A stretch of DNA of 64,000 nt from an uncultured Treponema sp. Lineage in GTDB: Bacteria > Spirochaetota > Spirochaetia > Treponematales > Treponemataceae. The stretch spans positions 186,001-250,000 of the forward strand of contig CAMVDX010000001.1 of the NCBI GenBank assembly GCA_947166355.1, written 5' to 3'. Made by a program: the position numbers and the translations under genes. Every line of letters begins with the position of its first letter. The stretch's first letter is position 1. Below are positions 34,619 to 43,501 of this stretch, one piece after another. The notes beneath the pieces were generated by a model, which was not told the DNA's origin, made no database searches, and worked only from the letters and a program-made list of their open reading frames with translations.

Positions 34619-35976
34619 TATTTTCTATCCATCAGCGGAACAAAGTCGCGCTCTTTTGAAATGTTCTTGTAAGCAGGACGGTAAATACGGCCGCCGCTTA
34701 CAATTTCCTCAATGCGGTGAGCAGACCAGCCGGCAATTCGGGAAATTGCGAAGATTGGTGTAAAGAGTTCACGTGGAATGTTGAGCATAGAGTAAACAAG
34801 ACCGGAGTACATATCAACATTTGCGCAAATCTTTTTGTCAGAGTGGTGAACATCCTGAATGATGGCCGGAGCAAGCTTTTCAATCAAATCATAAAGAGCA
34901 AACTCTTCGAGACAGCCCTTTTCCTTAGCAAGCTTTTTAGCCTTTGCCTTGAGCAGCACTTCACGAGGGTCGCTGATTGTATAAATTGCGTGACCCATAC
35001 CGTAAATCAAACCGGAACGGTCGCCGGCTTCTTTTGTTGCAATCTTTCTGAGGTAGTTGCCGACTTCTTTTTCGCTTGTCCAGTCCTTTACGTTGGCCTT
35101 GATGTCATCCATCATTTCCATAACCTTGATGTTTGCACCACCATGGCGGCGTCCCTTAAGAGAGCCAACAGCAGCAGCTATTGCAGAGTAAGTATCTGTA
35201 TCTGCAGAAGAAACAACGTGAACTGTAAGAGAAGAGTTGTTACCACCACCGTGCTCAGCGTGCAGAATCAAAGCCAGGTCAAGAATCTCAGCCTCGAGGC
35301 GGCTGTACTGCTTGTCTGAGCGGATAAGGCGGAGGAAGTTTTCTGCAGTAGAAAGTTCCGGCTTTGGGTTATGAATGAAAAGAGATTTATTGTCGTAGTA
35401 GCGGCGCTTTGCCTGATATCCGTAAGCAGCGAGTGTAGAGAAGCGGGCAATCAGCTGAATGCACTGCTTGATTACATTGCTTACGCTGCGGTTTTCAGGG
35501 TCTTCATCATAAGAATAGCTTGCAAGAACACCGCGGGCCATCTTATTCATGATGTCGTTTGAAGGAGCCTTCATAATCATGTCTTCTGTAAAGTTTGCTG
35601 GAAGAACACGACATTCTCCGAGGTAGTTAGAGAAGGCTTCAAGTTTTGCCTGATTTGGAAGTTCACCGAAAAGAAGGAGGTAAGCGCACTGCTCGTAGCC
35701 GAACTGCTTGTTTTTTTCTGCGTCTTTGATGAGGTCTTCTACATTGTAGCCACGGTAAACAAGACGGCCAGGAATTGCGATTTTCTGACCATCTTTTAAT
35801 TCGTAACCAACTACATCACCAATGCGGGTAAGGCCAACGAGTACACCTGTTCCGTTTGCATTACGGAGGCCTCGTTTTACATCATATTGCGAGTAGAGCT
35901 TCTGATCGATAGGGTCATTGTGGACAGCCAGTTTTTCCAGATTCTTAAGAATTGCTGCTTCAGATTTGTTAGACAT
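34618..35976 (-). CDS. gltA: Citrate synthase
   Basis: Condenses oxaloacetate and acetyl-CoA to citrate. 452 residues from ATG 35976. Active-site regions: LHAEHGGGNNSSLTVHVVSSA (first catalytic His), LKGRRHGGANIKVMEMM (second His), YGMGHAIYTISDPREV, and a C-terminal IYRPAYK Arg segment. The catalytic Asp is expected in the FTPIFAISRIAGWSAHRIEEI region. The Gly-Asn-Asn-Ser-Ser signature marks the form found in many anaerobes. GGAGG fits the second of two adjacent ATGs (35976) better than the first (35979). No aconitase or isocitrate dehydrogenase is adjacent. Confidence 0.93.
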   Translation of the reverse strand: MSNKSEAAILKNLEKLAVHNDPIDQKLYSQYDVKRGLRNANGTGVLVGLTRIGDVVGYELKDGQKIAIPGRLVYRGYNVEDLIKDAEKNKQFGYEQCAYLLLFGELPNQAKLEAFSNYLGECRVLPANFTEDMIMKAPSNDIMNKMARGVLASYSYDEDPENRSVSNVIKQCIQLIARFSTLAAYGYQAKRRYYDNKSLFIHNPKPELSTAENFLRLIRSDKQYSRLEAEILDLALILHAEHGGGNNSSLTVHVVSSADTDTYSAIAAAVGSLKGRRHGGANIKVMEMMDDIKANVKDWTSEKEVGNYLRKIATKEAGDRSGLIYGMGHAIYTISDPREVLLKAKAKKLAKEKGCLEEFALYDLIEKLAPAIIQDVHHSDKKICANVDMYSGLVYSMLNIPRELFTPIFAISRIAGWSAHRIEEIVSGGRIYRPAYKNISKERDFVPLMDRK

Positions 35977-36022
35977 CATTGCCTCCGTAATATAAAGAAA
36001 ATGCATATAATTACGCGAGTTT

Positions 36023-36056
36023 TTGCATAATTATGCAATAAAATTACATAATTATA
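36023..36056. promoter_or_regulatory. Palindrome in the citrate synthase / DUF1232 divergent region
   Basis: TTGCATAATTATGCAA (36023-36038) is a perfect 16-bp palindrome. It is followed by the degenerate copy ACATAATTATAC (36045-36056). It lies about 45 bp upstream of gltA and may be an operator. The remaining bases up to 36145 are AT-rich leader of the DUF1232 gene. Confidence 0.45.
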
Positions 36057-36145
36057 CGGATTATACAAAAAAAATGCAATGAGAAATTGGAAAAAAACAA
36101 AGAATCTTATTATAATAGTCCCAGATAAAATGCCAGGATGGGTTT

Positions 36146-37009
36146 ATGGATACAATCACAAAAAAGAAAGCAATGAAAAAGGCAAATGAGCTTGGCGAGC
36201 ATGCAGGCGAAAAAGATATTCAGGAGCTGGATTCTAAACTTCCTGCAATGAAAAGAGGTGTAATTGCAAAAATCTGGGATAAGGTTTTATTTTTGTGGGA
36301 ACAGGCAAAATCCCCAGATGTGCCACTCCGCCTTAAAGTTGTGATTGTAGGTGCGCTATTGTATCTTGTACTTCCTCTTGATGTTATTACAGACGCAATT
36401 CCTGGACTTGGACTTTTGGATGATATGGCGGTAATTCTTGCGGTTGTCCGCGAGTCTTCAAAATATGCCATCCCAAAAATCGAAGCAAAGCTGGAAGAAA
36501 AATTTTATGATTTTAGTTATCAGATTATTGATGAAAAGCTTTCGGCTTTGTTTTCTTCTATACTGATAACCACCTGCATCAGTTTTATTATAAATGTGAT
36601 GGGCTGTGTGGTTCTTGCCTTTAAGCCCTTTGGAGAACCTCTTTCAAAATATATTGCAATAGGTATTTTTACAGCGGTATCTGTGTATGCGCTTGTACGT
36701 TTCATCAATTACTTAAAAGACTATGGCCAGCTGACAAAAAAGATTGTCACTTCAGTTATCAAAAGAAAAAATATTTCAGAAGGTATAGCTGATTTTCTCT
36801 GCACTGAATATAAATATCTGGCTTACATTTTCAATGGCATTAAGATTGTAAAAGCAGTGGTACCCGAACTCAGCCAGATTCCCGATGCCTCGCGAATCGT
36901 AGAGGCCTTTTATAAACATTACGAAAAGCGTGTAATCCTCTTTGCTGTCTGCATACTTTTTTATTCCGCCCTGATTGCTGGAACCAGGTTTGTTCTCTGG
37001 CGAGTATAG
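36146..37009 (+). CDS. DUF1232 (YkvA-type) membrane protein
   Basis: Protein of 287 residues. The DUF1232 core is the stretch near residues 57-85: LRLKVVIVGALLYLVLPLDV then TDAIPGLGLLDDMAVILAV, two membrane-embedded helices. Two more helices follow near 140-180, and one at the C-terminus (VILFAVCILFYSALIAGTRF). The family is widespread and its function is unknown. It is divergent from gltA and the last gene before the AT-rich accessory block. Confidence 0.8.
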   Translation: MDTITKKKAMKKANELGEHAGEKDIQELDSKLPAMKRGVIAKIWDKVLFLWEQAKSPDVPLRLKVVIVGALLYLVLPLDVITDAIPGLGLLDDMAVILAVVRESSKYAIPKIEAKLEEKFYDFSYQIIDEKLSALFSSILITTCISFIINVMGCVVLAFKPFGEPLSKYIAIGIFTAVSVYALVRFINYLKDYGQLTKKIVTSVIKRKNISEGIADFLCTEYKYLAYIFNGIKIVKAVVPELSQIPDASRIVEAFYKHYEKRVILFAVCILFYSALIAGTRFVLWRV

Positions 37010-37055
37010 GCTTTGTCAGGTTTCAAGAAAAACTTATAGAAAACTTTTGTGCGCT

Positions 37056-37073
37056 GACATTACTTGTCATACC
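37056..37073 (+). promoter_or_regulatory. Shared operator GACA-N5-TGTCATACC, site 1
   Basis: GACATTACTTGTCATACC, an inverted GACA/TGTC pair with a 5-bp spacer, 38 bp before the small-protein ATG. TTGTCA within it can serve as a -35 box. Matching sites precede the WYL regulator (44543) and the ATPase (45510). Confidence 0.7.
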
Positions 37074-37111
37074 TCCTGTGATAAATTTATTTCAAAGCAC
37101 GGAGGTATATT

Positions 37112-37261
37112 ATGTCAGTATGTACATTAAACAACTCAATCAAAAATTATTGCGAGTTCTTTGATAAACTGTGTAAGTATCCAAGTGATACTAGTATTCA
37201 GAAATCCTTAGCAGCAGTAGAGAAGTATTATAGAAATTACAAAAAAGAAGAAACAGGATAA
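37112..37261 (+). CDS. 49-aa small protein, unknown
   Basis: Small ORF of 49 residues (begins MSVCTLNNSIKNYCEFFDKL, ends YKKEETG). A strong GGAGGT ribosome site lies 6 bp before the ATG. It has three cysteines and a charged C-terminus, with no hydrophobic segment. No family is recognised. It has its own putative promoter with the shared GACA-N5-TGTC motif and is followed by a hairpin terminator at 37270, so it is a separate transcript just upstream of the GTPase operon. It could be a regulator, inhibitor or sensor for that system; this is inference from position and regulation only. Confidence 0.65.
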   Translation: MSVCTLNNSIKNYCEFFDKLCKYPSDTSIQKSLAAVEKYYRNYKKEETG

Positions 37262-37269
37262 AACTACAG

Positions 37270-37298
37270 AAAAAACAATTCACTGATAATTGTTTTTT
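37270..37298 (+). terminator. Terminator after the small-protein gene
   Basis: AAAAAACAATT / AATTGTTTTTT stem around CACTGAT. The last arm doubles as the T-run. Confidence 0.7.
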
Positions 37299-37368
37299 GA
37301 ATGATTAGGGACTATAATTAATTCTATATTAAATTGTAATAATTAATAAAAGATTAGGGAGATTAAAA

Positions 37369-39372
37369 ATGAGTTTAAAAAGAATTATTGAAATTGCAAA
37401 AGATACAAAGCAGCTTGATTTAGTACAAAAATTAGAAGAAATAGAAAATACTCTGAATTCTACAAATGCACCTTTAGTTTTGCCTCTGGTTGGAGAATTT
37501 AGTTCTGGAAAAACAACGTTAATAAATGCATTAACTGATACTAAAAAACTTGAAACGGCAGCAACTCCAACAACTGCAACAATCTATGAGATTTTCTTTG
37601 GTAACGAATCCAGCTCTGCTACAGTAATTAATGAAGATGGAACAAGCTATGAAGTTACTGATTTAGGTGATTTGAAAAATGAAAATTTAAAAGATGCTTC
37701 TTTAGTTGAAGTCTTTGATACATCAAAAAAGATATCTCCGTCTACAGTTATTGTAGATACTCCGGGTTTATCTTCTCCGATGTCTAAACATAAAGAAGTT
37801 TTGTTGGATTTTATACCAAATGCTGATGGAATTTTATTGGTAACAGATATAAATCAGCAAATTACAAAGTCATTGGTTGATTTTACAAAAACAATTTCAA
37901 TGTCTAATAGACCTGTATATTTGATTATTACAAAATGTGATACAAAGTCTTCAGATGAAATTGAGGAAGTAAAAGAATATATTCGCAAAAACTCAGAGTT
38001 AAAAATCGAAAAAATGGTTTGTGTTTCTGCAAAAGATGATAACCTAGAGGAGCTTTATGAGTTACTTGCAGATATAGATAAAGAAAAGACTTCTATCTTA
38101 AAAAATGTAAATGAGCAGAGAATAAAAAATCTTGCTGAAATATTGTCAGAACGCTTGGATGATTTATTAAAGCATGTTGAGGGCTCTGATAGTCTGGAAC
38201 AGGAAATAAAGAATCAAAAGGATGAATTGGATACATTAAATGGAAATATTGATAAATTAATAAATTGTGTTTCTGAAAAAGCTGAAGATGTTGAAAAAGA
38301 AACTTGTAAAGAATTCAATAATCTTGTTTTCCAAAGATTGGAAAGTCTGGTTATTTCTAAAAATCCGGATTATGATAAACAGGCTTCTGCAGAAATAAAT
38401 GGAATTGCAAATCAATATCTGATCAGATATAAACAGAAAATTCAAAATATGATTTATAGTGTTTCAAATGAAAGACGTAATAGTGATTTGGGGATTAAGC
38501 TTGCGTCATTAAGAGAAATTGATTTCTCAGAATTATCAATGGAGCAGCTTTCATATAATTTGAATTTAAACGCAGTAGGACATGAATATGATAAAGCAAT
38601 TGCTGGTGGTGTAAAAGTCGTTGCTGTGGGTGCATTAATTGCGGGCGCTTGTGCTATAGCTGTGGCAGCCGCTCCAGCTGCTGCTGCGGGAGGTGCTGTT
38701 GCTGGAGTTGCCGGAGCAGGAGGTGCCGCTGCTGAAGCCGGAGGTGCCGTAGCTGCGGGTGGAGTTGCCGCAGGGGGAGCAGCCGCAGGAGCAGCCGCCG
38801 CGGGTGGTGCTGCAGCTGCTGGAGGGGCGGCAGCTATTGGAAATGCAGTTGCTGGTGCTGCGGATGCTGTAGTGGTGGGGGGATATGCGCTTGCTAATAA
38901 TGCACAACGTAATAAAGAACTGAAACAGTTGCGTCAGCAGGAAATCCAAAATCAATTAAAACGACAGAAAGAGTTACAAGATCAGGTTAAAGATGGACTT
39001 CAGCTTGTTGATGATTATAATACACAGCTTGGTGAGAAATTAGGTTGTAAGACAGGATTTGTTGAAGGTATCGTTGCAAAAATTACTGATAACATGGGAA
39101 AGCCACAAAGACAAAGAGTTATTCATGACTACATCTATGAAATTCTTGAACCTGATTTTTCCAGACAATTACAAATGGTAACTCAGCAATTATTAAATTT
39201 AGTTAGAGAAAAACTGAATGAAGAGGCTGAATGTGTAATTAATCAAAAATCTGAAAATATTAAAGAATTGAATTTAAAAAAGCAGGAAGCAGAAGAACTG
39301 TATAAAAACAGAATTCAAGAATTAAAAGAATATAAAAAAGAGTTAATTTCATACAAGGGAGAGAATGCATGA
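37369..39372 (+). CDS. Dynamin-like GTPase 1 with Ala/Gly-rich membrane segment
   Basis: Protein of 667 residues. G domain: P-loop GEFSSGKTTLINAL (42-55), switch Thr in TPTTATIYEI, DTPG at 130-133, TKCD at 188-191. This is the bacterial dynamin-like/LeoA pattern. Long helices follow (240-400), then an unusual Ala/Gly-only stretch over about 412-510, then a charged coiled-coil tail. The hydrophobic stretch sits where dynamins carry the membrane-inserting paddle. First gene of a four-gene operon; AGGGAG precedes the start. Likely membrane remodelling or stabilisation at the cytoplasmic face; defence or stress use is inferred. Confidence 0.85.
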   Translation: MSLKRIIEIAKDTKQLDLVQKLEEIENTLNSTNAPLVLPLVGEFSSGKTTLINALTDTKKLETAATPTTATIYEIFFGNESSSATVINEDGTSYEVTDLGDLKNENLKDASLVEVFDTSKKISPSTVIVDTPGLSSPMSKHKEVLLDFIPNADGILLVTDINQQITKSLVDFTKTISMSNRPVYLIITKCDTKSSDEIEEVKEYIRKNSELKIEKMVCVSAKDDNLEELYELLADIDKEKTSILKNVNEQRIKNLAEILSERLDDLLKHVEGSDSLEQEIKNQKDELDTLNGNIDKLINCVSEKAEDVEKETCKEFNNLVFQRLESLVISKNPDYDKQASAEINGIANQYLIRYKQKIQNMIYSVSNERRNSDLGIKLASLREIDFSELSMEQLSYNLNLNAVGHEYDKAIAGGVKVVAVGALIAGACAIAVAAAPAAAAGGAVAGVAGAGGAAAEAGGAVAAGGVAAGGAAAGAAAAGGAAAAGGAAAIGNAVAGAADAVVVGGYALANNAQRNKELKQLRQQEIQNQLKRQKELQDQVKDGLQLVDDYNTQLGEKLGCKTGFVEGIVAKITDNMGKPQRQRVIHDYIYEILEPDFSRQLQMVTQQLLNLVREKLNEEAECVINQKSENIKELNLKKQEAEELYKNRIQELKEYKKELISYKGENA

Positions 39373-39767
39373 AATTTACGTTTGGAAATGTAGTTTTTGG
39401 TTGGTTTATTGGTCTTATCATTGGAGCAATTGGTGGATTTATTGGAAAATGTTATTTAAAATCCAAATCAAAATCTTCTGATAGCGGTAAAGCTGATGAA
39501 TTGATTCGGACTAATCAAAGACTGCAATCCCGAATAAAAGAAATGGAAGAGCAGATAGAAGAATTAGCTCTGTCAAATCAAAGACATCGGAATTCAGAAA
39601 AGAATTCCGATGAAGAAATTGATGATTTAGAAGATGAACTTCAGGAAATAAAGAAAAAATTGAAATCCAGTCAGCAATTAAATGCAAAATATGAAGCTGA
39701 AATACAGGAATACAAGAATTCAATAGACTCATTAAAAGCAGAACTTGATGAAGCAAGGAAACAGTAA
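39369..39767 (+). CDS. Membrane-anchored coiled-coil protein
   Basis: Protein of 132 residues. One N-terminal transmembrane helix (FGNVVFGWFIGLIIGAIGGF) is followed by a single long charged coiled coil rich in Glu, Lys and Gln that runs to the end. The ATG overlaps the GTPase 1 stop (ATGA), so translation is coupled. The next GTPase also begins with a coiled coil of similar composition, so this protein may tether it at the membrane. No family recognised. Confidence 0.75.
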   Translation: MKFTFGNVVFGWFIGLIIGAIGGFIGKCYLKSKSKSSDSGKADELIRTNQRLQSRIKEMEEQIEELALSNQRHRNSEKNSDEEIDDLEDELQEIKKKLKSSQQLNAKYEAEIQEYKNSIDSLKAELDEARKQ

Positions 39768-39770
39768 ATA

Positions 39771-41513
39771 ATGTTTGGTTTGATTTCAAAAAAGAAAGTA
39801 GACAAATTAATTGAGGAGAAATTTGCAGAAAGCAGTAAAATCCTGGCAGAAAAAGATAGTGAACTTCAATCAATCAAACAAAGTGTAATTACTGCAAATA
39901 ATAAAATTGAAGAACAGAACAAAACAATATTAAGACTCGAAGAAAAGTTAGAAAGAACAGAAAAACAATTAAAAAATACAGAAAATAATCTGGATGATCT
40001 TCAAGATGAGTATGATGATGAAGTAAAAGAATTAAAAGAATCTAATAAGAATCTTAAGAAAGATAAATCAGATCTGGAAGAAAAATACAGTTCAATTCAA
40101 AAGAAAGCCGATGATGCAGAAAAAGAACTTCGTGAAAAGAATGACACTCTTGAAGTTAAAAATATTTCTATTGAGTTTGTTCAGGAATTATTAAAGGCAA
40201 AAGAGGTAACTGCTGGTAAAGAGGATGATTATTATTCGAAAATAGAAGCTGTTGTTGATTATATTCAAAATGACTTTAAGGAATGTGTTACAGAATGTAA
40301 AGAGTTTCTGGGAAATGATTATGAAAAAACAGGAAAACTTTTTGAAGAGGATTTAAATTATTGGGCGGCAAGTCAAAAAAAGGTATGGTTGAAAAACAAA
40401 CGGACTATAGCATTTGTAGGAGGGTTTTCTGCAGGAAAAACATCTATAGTTAATAAAATCCTTTCAAGTGGTAATAACTCAATTTCATTGCCTGTAGGTA
40501 TAAAAGCAACAACTGCAATTCCAACATATATTTCGAACTCTTCTACAAAAATACCAGCTTATCATTTTTTTACGCCTGATAATAAACTAAAGATACTAAC
40601 TGAAGAAACTTTTAAGAAAGTTGATAAAAAAATTCTTTCTGAAATAGATGGAATTTCAAATCTAATTAAATATTTTGTAATGGCATGTGATAATAATAAT
40701 TTGGAAAATCTGAGCATCCTTGATACCCCTGGATTTTTATCAAATGATAAAGAGGATGCAGAACGGACAATTGAAGTTATAAATGAATGTGATGCTCTTT
40801 TCTGGGTTATTGATGTTAATGATGGAACTATAAAGCAGAGTTCGTTGAAAACAATAAAAGAGTATTTGCGAAAGCCTTTGTATATAGTAATAAATAAGGT
40901 TGATACAAAATCTCCGGGTGAAATAAGCAGTGTTGAATGTTCTATAAAAAATATATTTAAAAAAGAGAACATTGCGGTTCAAAACTATATTCGTTTTTCC
41001 ATAAAAGATTCACCCGCGGTTATCTTGAATGAGCTTAAGTCTATTTCAGATGATGGAAATGAATCTGACTATTTGGATGAATTAAAAGACATGATTCTTA
41101 GTTTGCAAAAGGAATTAAGAGCTAAGTATTCAAAATTATCAAAAGAGAAATCTGGTTATGAAACTAAGGCAATACAAGAAAAAGAAACGATTGATTTTTT
41201 AATTGATAAATACAAAGAAATATGTGAAGAGGTTAAAAAAACAATTACAGATTCTTTTAAGAAACACAAATTTAGGGCAGACCAGTATGAGATTTCTGAA
41301 GAAAATTATAATCAGATATCTAACGACTTGAATAGTCTTGTAACAGGTATGTTATATGAATTATCTGATTCTGTAAAAAAATATGGAGAAGCAGCCAAAA
41401 ATGTACAGGATGTAAATAATAACTATGAAGATATAAAAGCTAAGAAAAAAAACTTTGAAAATTGTAAGAAACAATTGGAAGGAAAACTAAAAAAAATTGG
41501 AGTCGAATTATGA
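39771..41513 (+). CDS. Dynamin-like GTPase 2 with N-terminal coiled coil
   Basis: Protein of 580 residues. Residues 10-130 form a coiled coil (heptads of Lys/Glu/Leu). The G domain starts near 210: P-loop GGFSAGKTSIV (217-227), switch KATTAIPTYIS, DTPG 318-321, NKVD 375-378. The C-terminal part is again helical (440-580). The start is 3 bp after the coiled-coil gene stop, and the end overlaps GTPase 3 by 4 bp. The partner arrangement recalls the multi-GTPase Leo and Campylobacter/Helicobacter dynamin pairs, where two different subunits assemble on lipid. Substrate membrane unknown. Confidence 0.85.
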   Translation: MFGLISKKKVDKLIEEKFAESSKILAEKDSELQSIKQSVITANNKIEEQNKTILRLEEKLERTEKQLKNTENNLDDLQDEYDDEVKELKESNKNLKKDKSDLEEKYSSIQKKADDAEKELREKNDTLEVKNISIEFVQELLKAKEVTAGKEDDYYSKIEAVVDYIQNDFKECVTECKEFLGNDYEKTGKLFEEDLNYWAASQKKVWLKNKRTIAFVGGFSAGKTSIVNKILSSGNNSISLPVGIKATTAIPTYISNSSTKIPAYHFFTPDNKLKILTEETFKKVDKKILSEIDGISNLIKYFVMACDNNNLENLSILDTPGFLSNDKEDAERTIEVINECDALFWVIDVNDGTIKQSSLKTIKEYLRKPLYIVINKVDTKSPGEISSVECSIKNIFKKENIAVQNYIRFSIKDSPAVILNELKSISDDGNESDYLDELKDMILSLQKELRAKYSKLSKEKSGYETKAIQEKETIDFLIDKYKEICEEVKKTITDSFKKHKFRADQYEISEENYNQISNDLNSLVTGMLYELSDSVKKYGEAAKNVQDVNNNYEDIKAKKKNFENCKKQLEGKLKKIGVEL

Positions 41514-43501
41514 GCAACATTTTTGAAGATTATCAGGCAAAAAAGAAATATATTATTGAGTTAACAAACGAAGCTATAAAATATGAGTGGATATCTAAGG
41601 AAAGAGCAGACGAGATAATAAAGAAAATTGAAAACGATGTTCTGACTATTGGTGTCATTGGACAGGTGAAGTGTGGAAAATCTACCTTTTTGAATTCTTT
41701 TGTTTTTGAAGATGATGTATTACCTGCAGCAAGTACTCCAATGACAGCTGCCTTATCTGTTATTACTTATGGCGAGACTAAAAAGATAGTCGCAGAATTC
41801 TATACAAAAGAGGAATGGGATGAACAGAAAATAACTGCAGGAAGAGACTTGAGTGAAGTTGAAGGAAATGAAGCCGAAAGTGAAAAAATAAAAGCAGCTC
41901 AAGAATTAGTTGAAAAGTCTGACAAAATTAGTAATAAAATTGATTCCTTGTTAGGAAAGACACAAGAAGATTCTTTTGAAAATTTAATTGAATATGTGGG
42001 AGCTGATGGAAAATATATTTCAATCACAAAGGCTGTAAAAATCTTTTATCCAAAAGAGTATTTAAAGGGTGTTGAGATTGTAGATACTCCAGGTTTTAAT
42101 GATCCTATAGTTTCTCGAGAAGAGAGAACAAAAGAGTTTTTGAATAAAGCTGATGTTGTTTTAATGATGTTATACGCAGGACAAGCCTATAATTCTGTTG
42201 ACCGCACTATATTATTTGAAAATGTACGTCAGTGTGGAATTGGAAAAGTTCTGATAGGAATTAATAAATATGATCTTCTTTATGCAAAGGGGAAAGATGA
42301 GAGTGAAATAAAGGAATATGTCAAGAACGAGATTTTGAAGACTTGTACAGAATATCAGGACGATACTATTGCTGATATCATGAAAGAAACTGAACCTGTT
42401 ATTTTATCGGCTTCTATGGCTTTATTGGCTGAACTATCCATGTCGAAAATTGCGAATAATGAAAACTATAAATTTCACTGGAAGAATTATTGTGATATTT
42501 TTGAGATTAATAATCAGAAACAGTTTAGAGAGAAAAGTCATATTGATGAACTAACACAACAGATTTTAAATTTAATTGAAAATGAAAAAGGAAATATTCT
42601 TTTTACAAAACCTAAGAATGAAATCCTGGCTGCGGGGGCAAATAAAGAAGCTGATATAAAAAAGAAAATCCTTGATTATCAAAATGAGTTAAATGTTTTG
42701 AAAACTCCAGATGATGAACTTGATGAGAAATTAGACAAATTATTACGGGTAGAAAAAAGATTAAACAAGAAGCTGGAAAAAATGGATTATAATTTGGAAG
42801 AAGTCTTAGAGGAACGTCTTCCAAAATTAAATCGGTCATTAAAGGCTGAATTTGAGAGAGCTTGTGATCAGATGAATAGAAAAGTTGATGAATGGAAAAG
42901 ATCAGAGAAACTTGAAATTCTTCGACTTAAACTTGATAAGATTATTAGGGTTGTATTATCTAGAGATATACCTCGTGAAGTTGAGAATGAAACGTTTAAA
43001 ATAAAACAACAGTTCCGTGATGAGATATCTACTTATTTTTTAGATGTGTCAAAAGAAGTAGAAAAGTATGATTCTGAATTTGATAGAGATTGTTATTTTG
43101 ATTCCCTGCAAACTAAAATTAAGTTATCTGTAGATAAGGAAATCAATTCATACGGGATTGAAAATATATTTTCTAAAGAAGGAGATTTCTGGAGTTCATT
43201 ATCATTTAGAAGAGCAAAAGATAAAGAGGCAATAATAGATAAATTAACAATAATTCAAACTGAATTTAATCCAGAAAACTATGTGAAATTTATTAGCGAC
43301 AAAAAGAACCTTATTGTAGAAAATATAAAAACAGAAACTATAGGTGAGATTATAGATCCAATAAAGAATACGATTAATAAGTGTAAAGACGAAAAGGACG
43401 AAAAAGCTAAATTAATAATATCTCTGGAAGAAAAAAACAAGCAGCTGGATATTGAGAAAAACAAAATAGCAGAACAAATTAAAAGTATTAAGGCTTTATA
43501 A
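41510..43501 (+). CDS. Dynamin-like GTPase 3
   Basis: Protein of 663 residues. The G domain is near the N-terminus: P-loop GQVKCGKSTFLNS (51-63), switch Thr in STPMTAALSVITYG, DTPG 192-195, NKYD 252-255. An acidic insert of about 60 residues separates the switch from the DTPG motif. The rest (370-663) is almost entirely helical with strong coiled-coil character and no clear transmembrane helix. Translationally coupled to GTPase 2 by ATGA overlap. Its stop overlaps the stop of the convergent WYL gene by a few bases, so the two transcripts read into one another. Confidence 0.85.
   Translation: MSNIFEDYQAKKKYIIELTNEAIKYEWISKERADEIIKKIENDVLTIGVIGQVKCGKSTFLNSFVFEDDVLPAASTPMTAALSVITYGETKKIVAEFYTKEEWDEQKITAGRDLSEVEGNEAESEKIKAAQELVEKSDKISNKIDSLLGKTQEDSFENLIEYVGADGKYISITKAVKIFYPKEYLKGVEIVDTPGFNDPIVSREERTKEFLNKADVVLMMLYAGQAYNSVDRTILFENVRQCGIGKVLIGINKYDLLYAKGKDESEIKEYVKNEILKTCTEYQDDTIADIMKETEPVILSASMALLAELSMSKIANNENYKFHWKNYCDIFEINNQKQFREKSHIDELTQQILNLIENEKGNILFTKPKNEILAAGANKEADIKKKILDYQNELNVLKTPDDELDEKLDKLLRVEKRLNKKLEKMDYNLEEVLEERLPKLNRSLKAEFERACDQMNRKVDEWKRSEKLEILRLKLDKIIRVVLSRDIPREVENETFKIKQQFRDEISTYFLDVSKEVEKYDSEFDRDCYFDSLQTKIKLSVDKEINSYGIENIFSKEGDFWSSLSFRRAKDKEAIIDKLTIIQTEFNPENYVKFISDKKNLIVENIKTETIGEIIDPIKNTINKCKDEKDEKAKLIISLEEKNKQLDIEKNKIAEQIKSIKAL

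Noticed and set aside
37369..43501. Dynamin block as a prophage or conjugative remnant
   Set aside because: No integrase, structural, portal, relaxase or tRNA boundary is present around 37-45.5 kb; only base composition and gene content suggest transfer.
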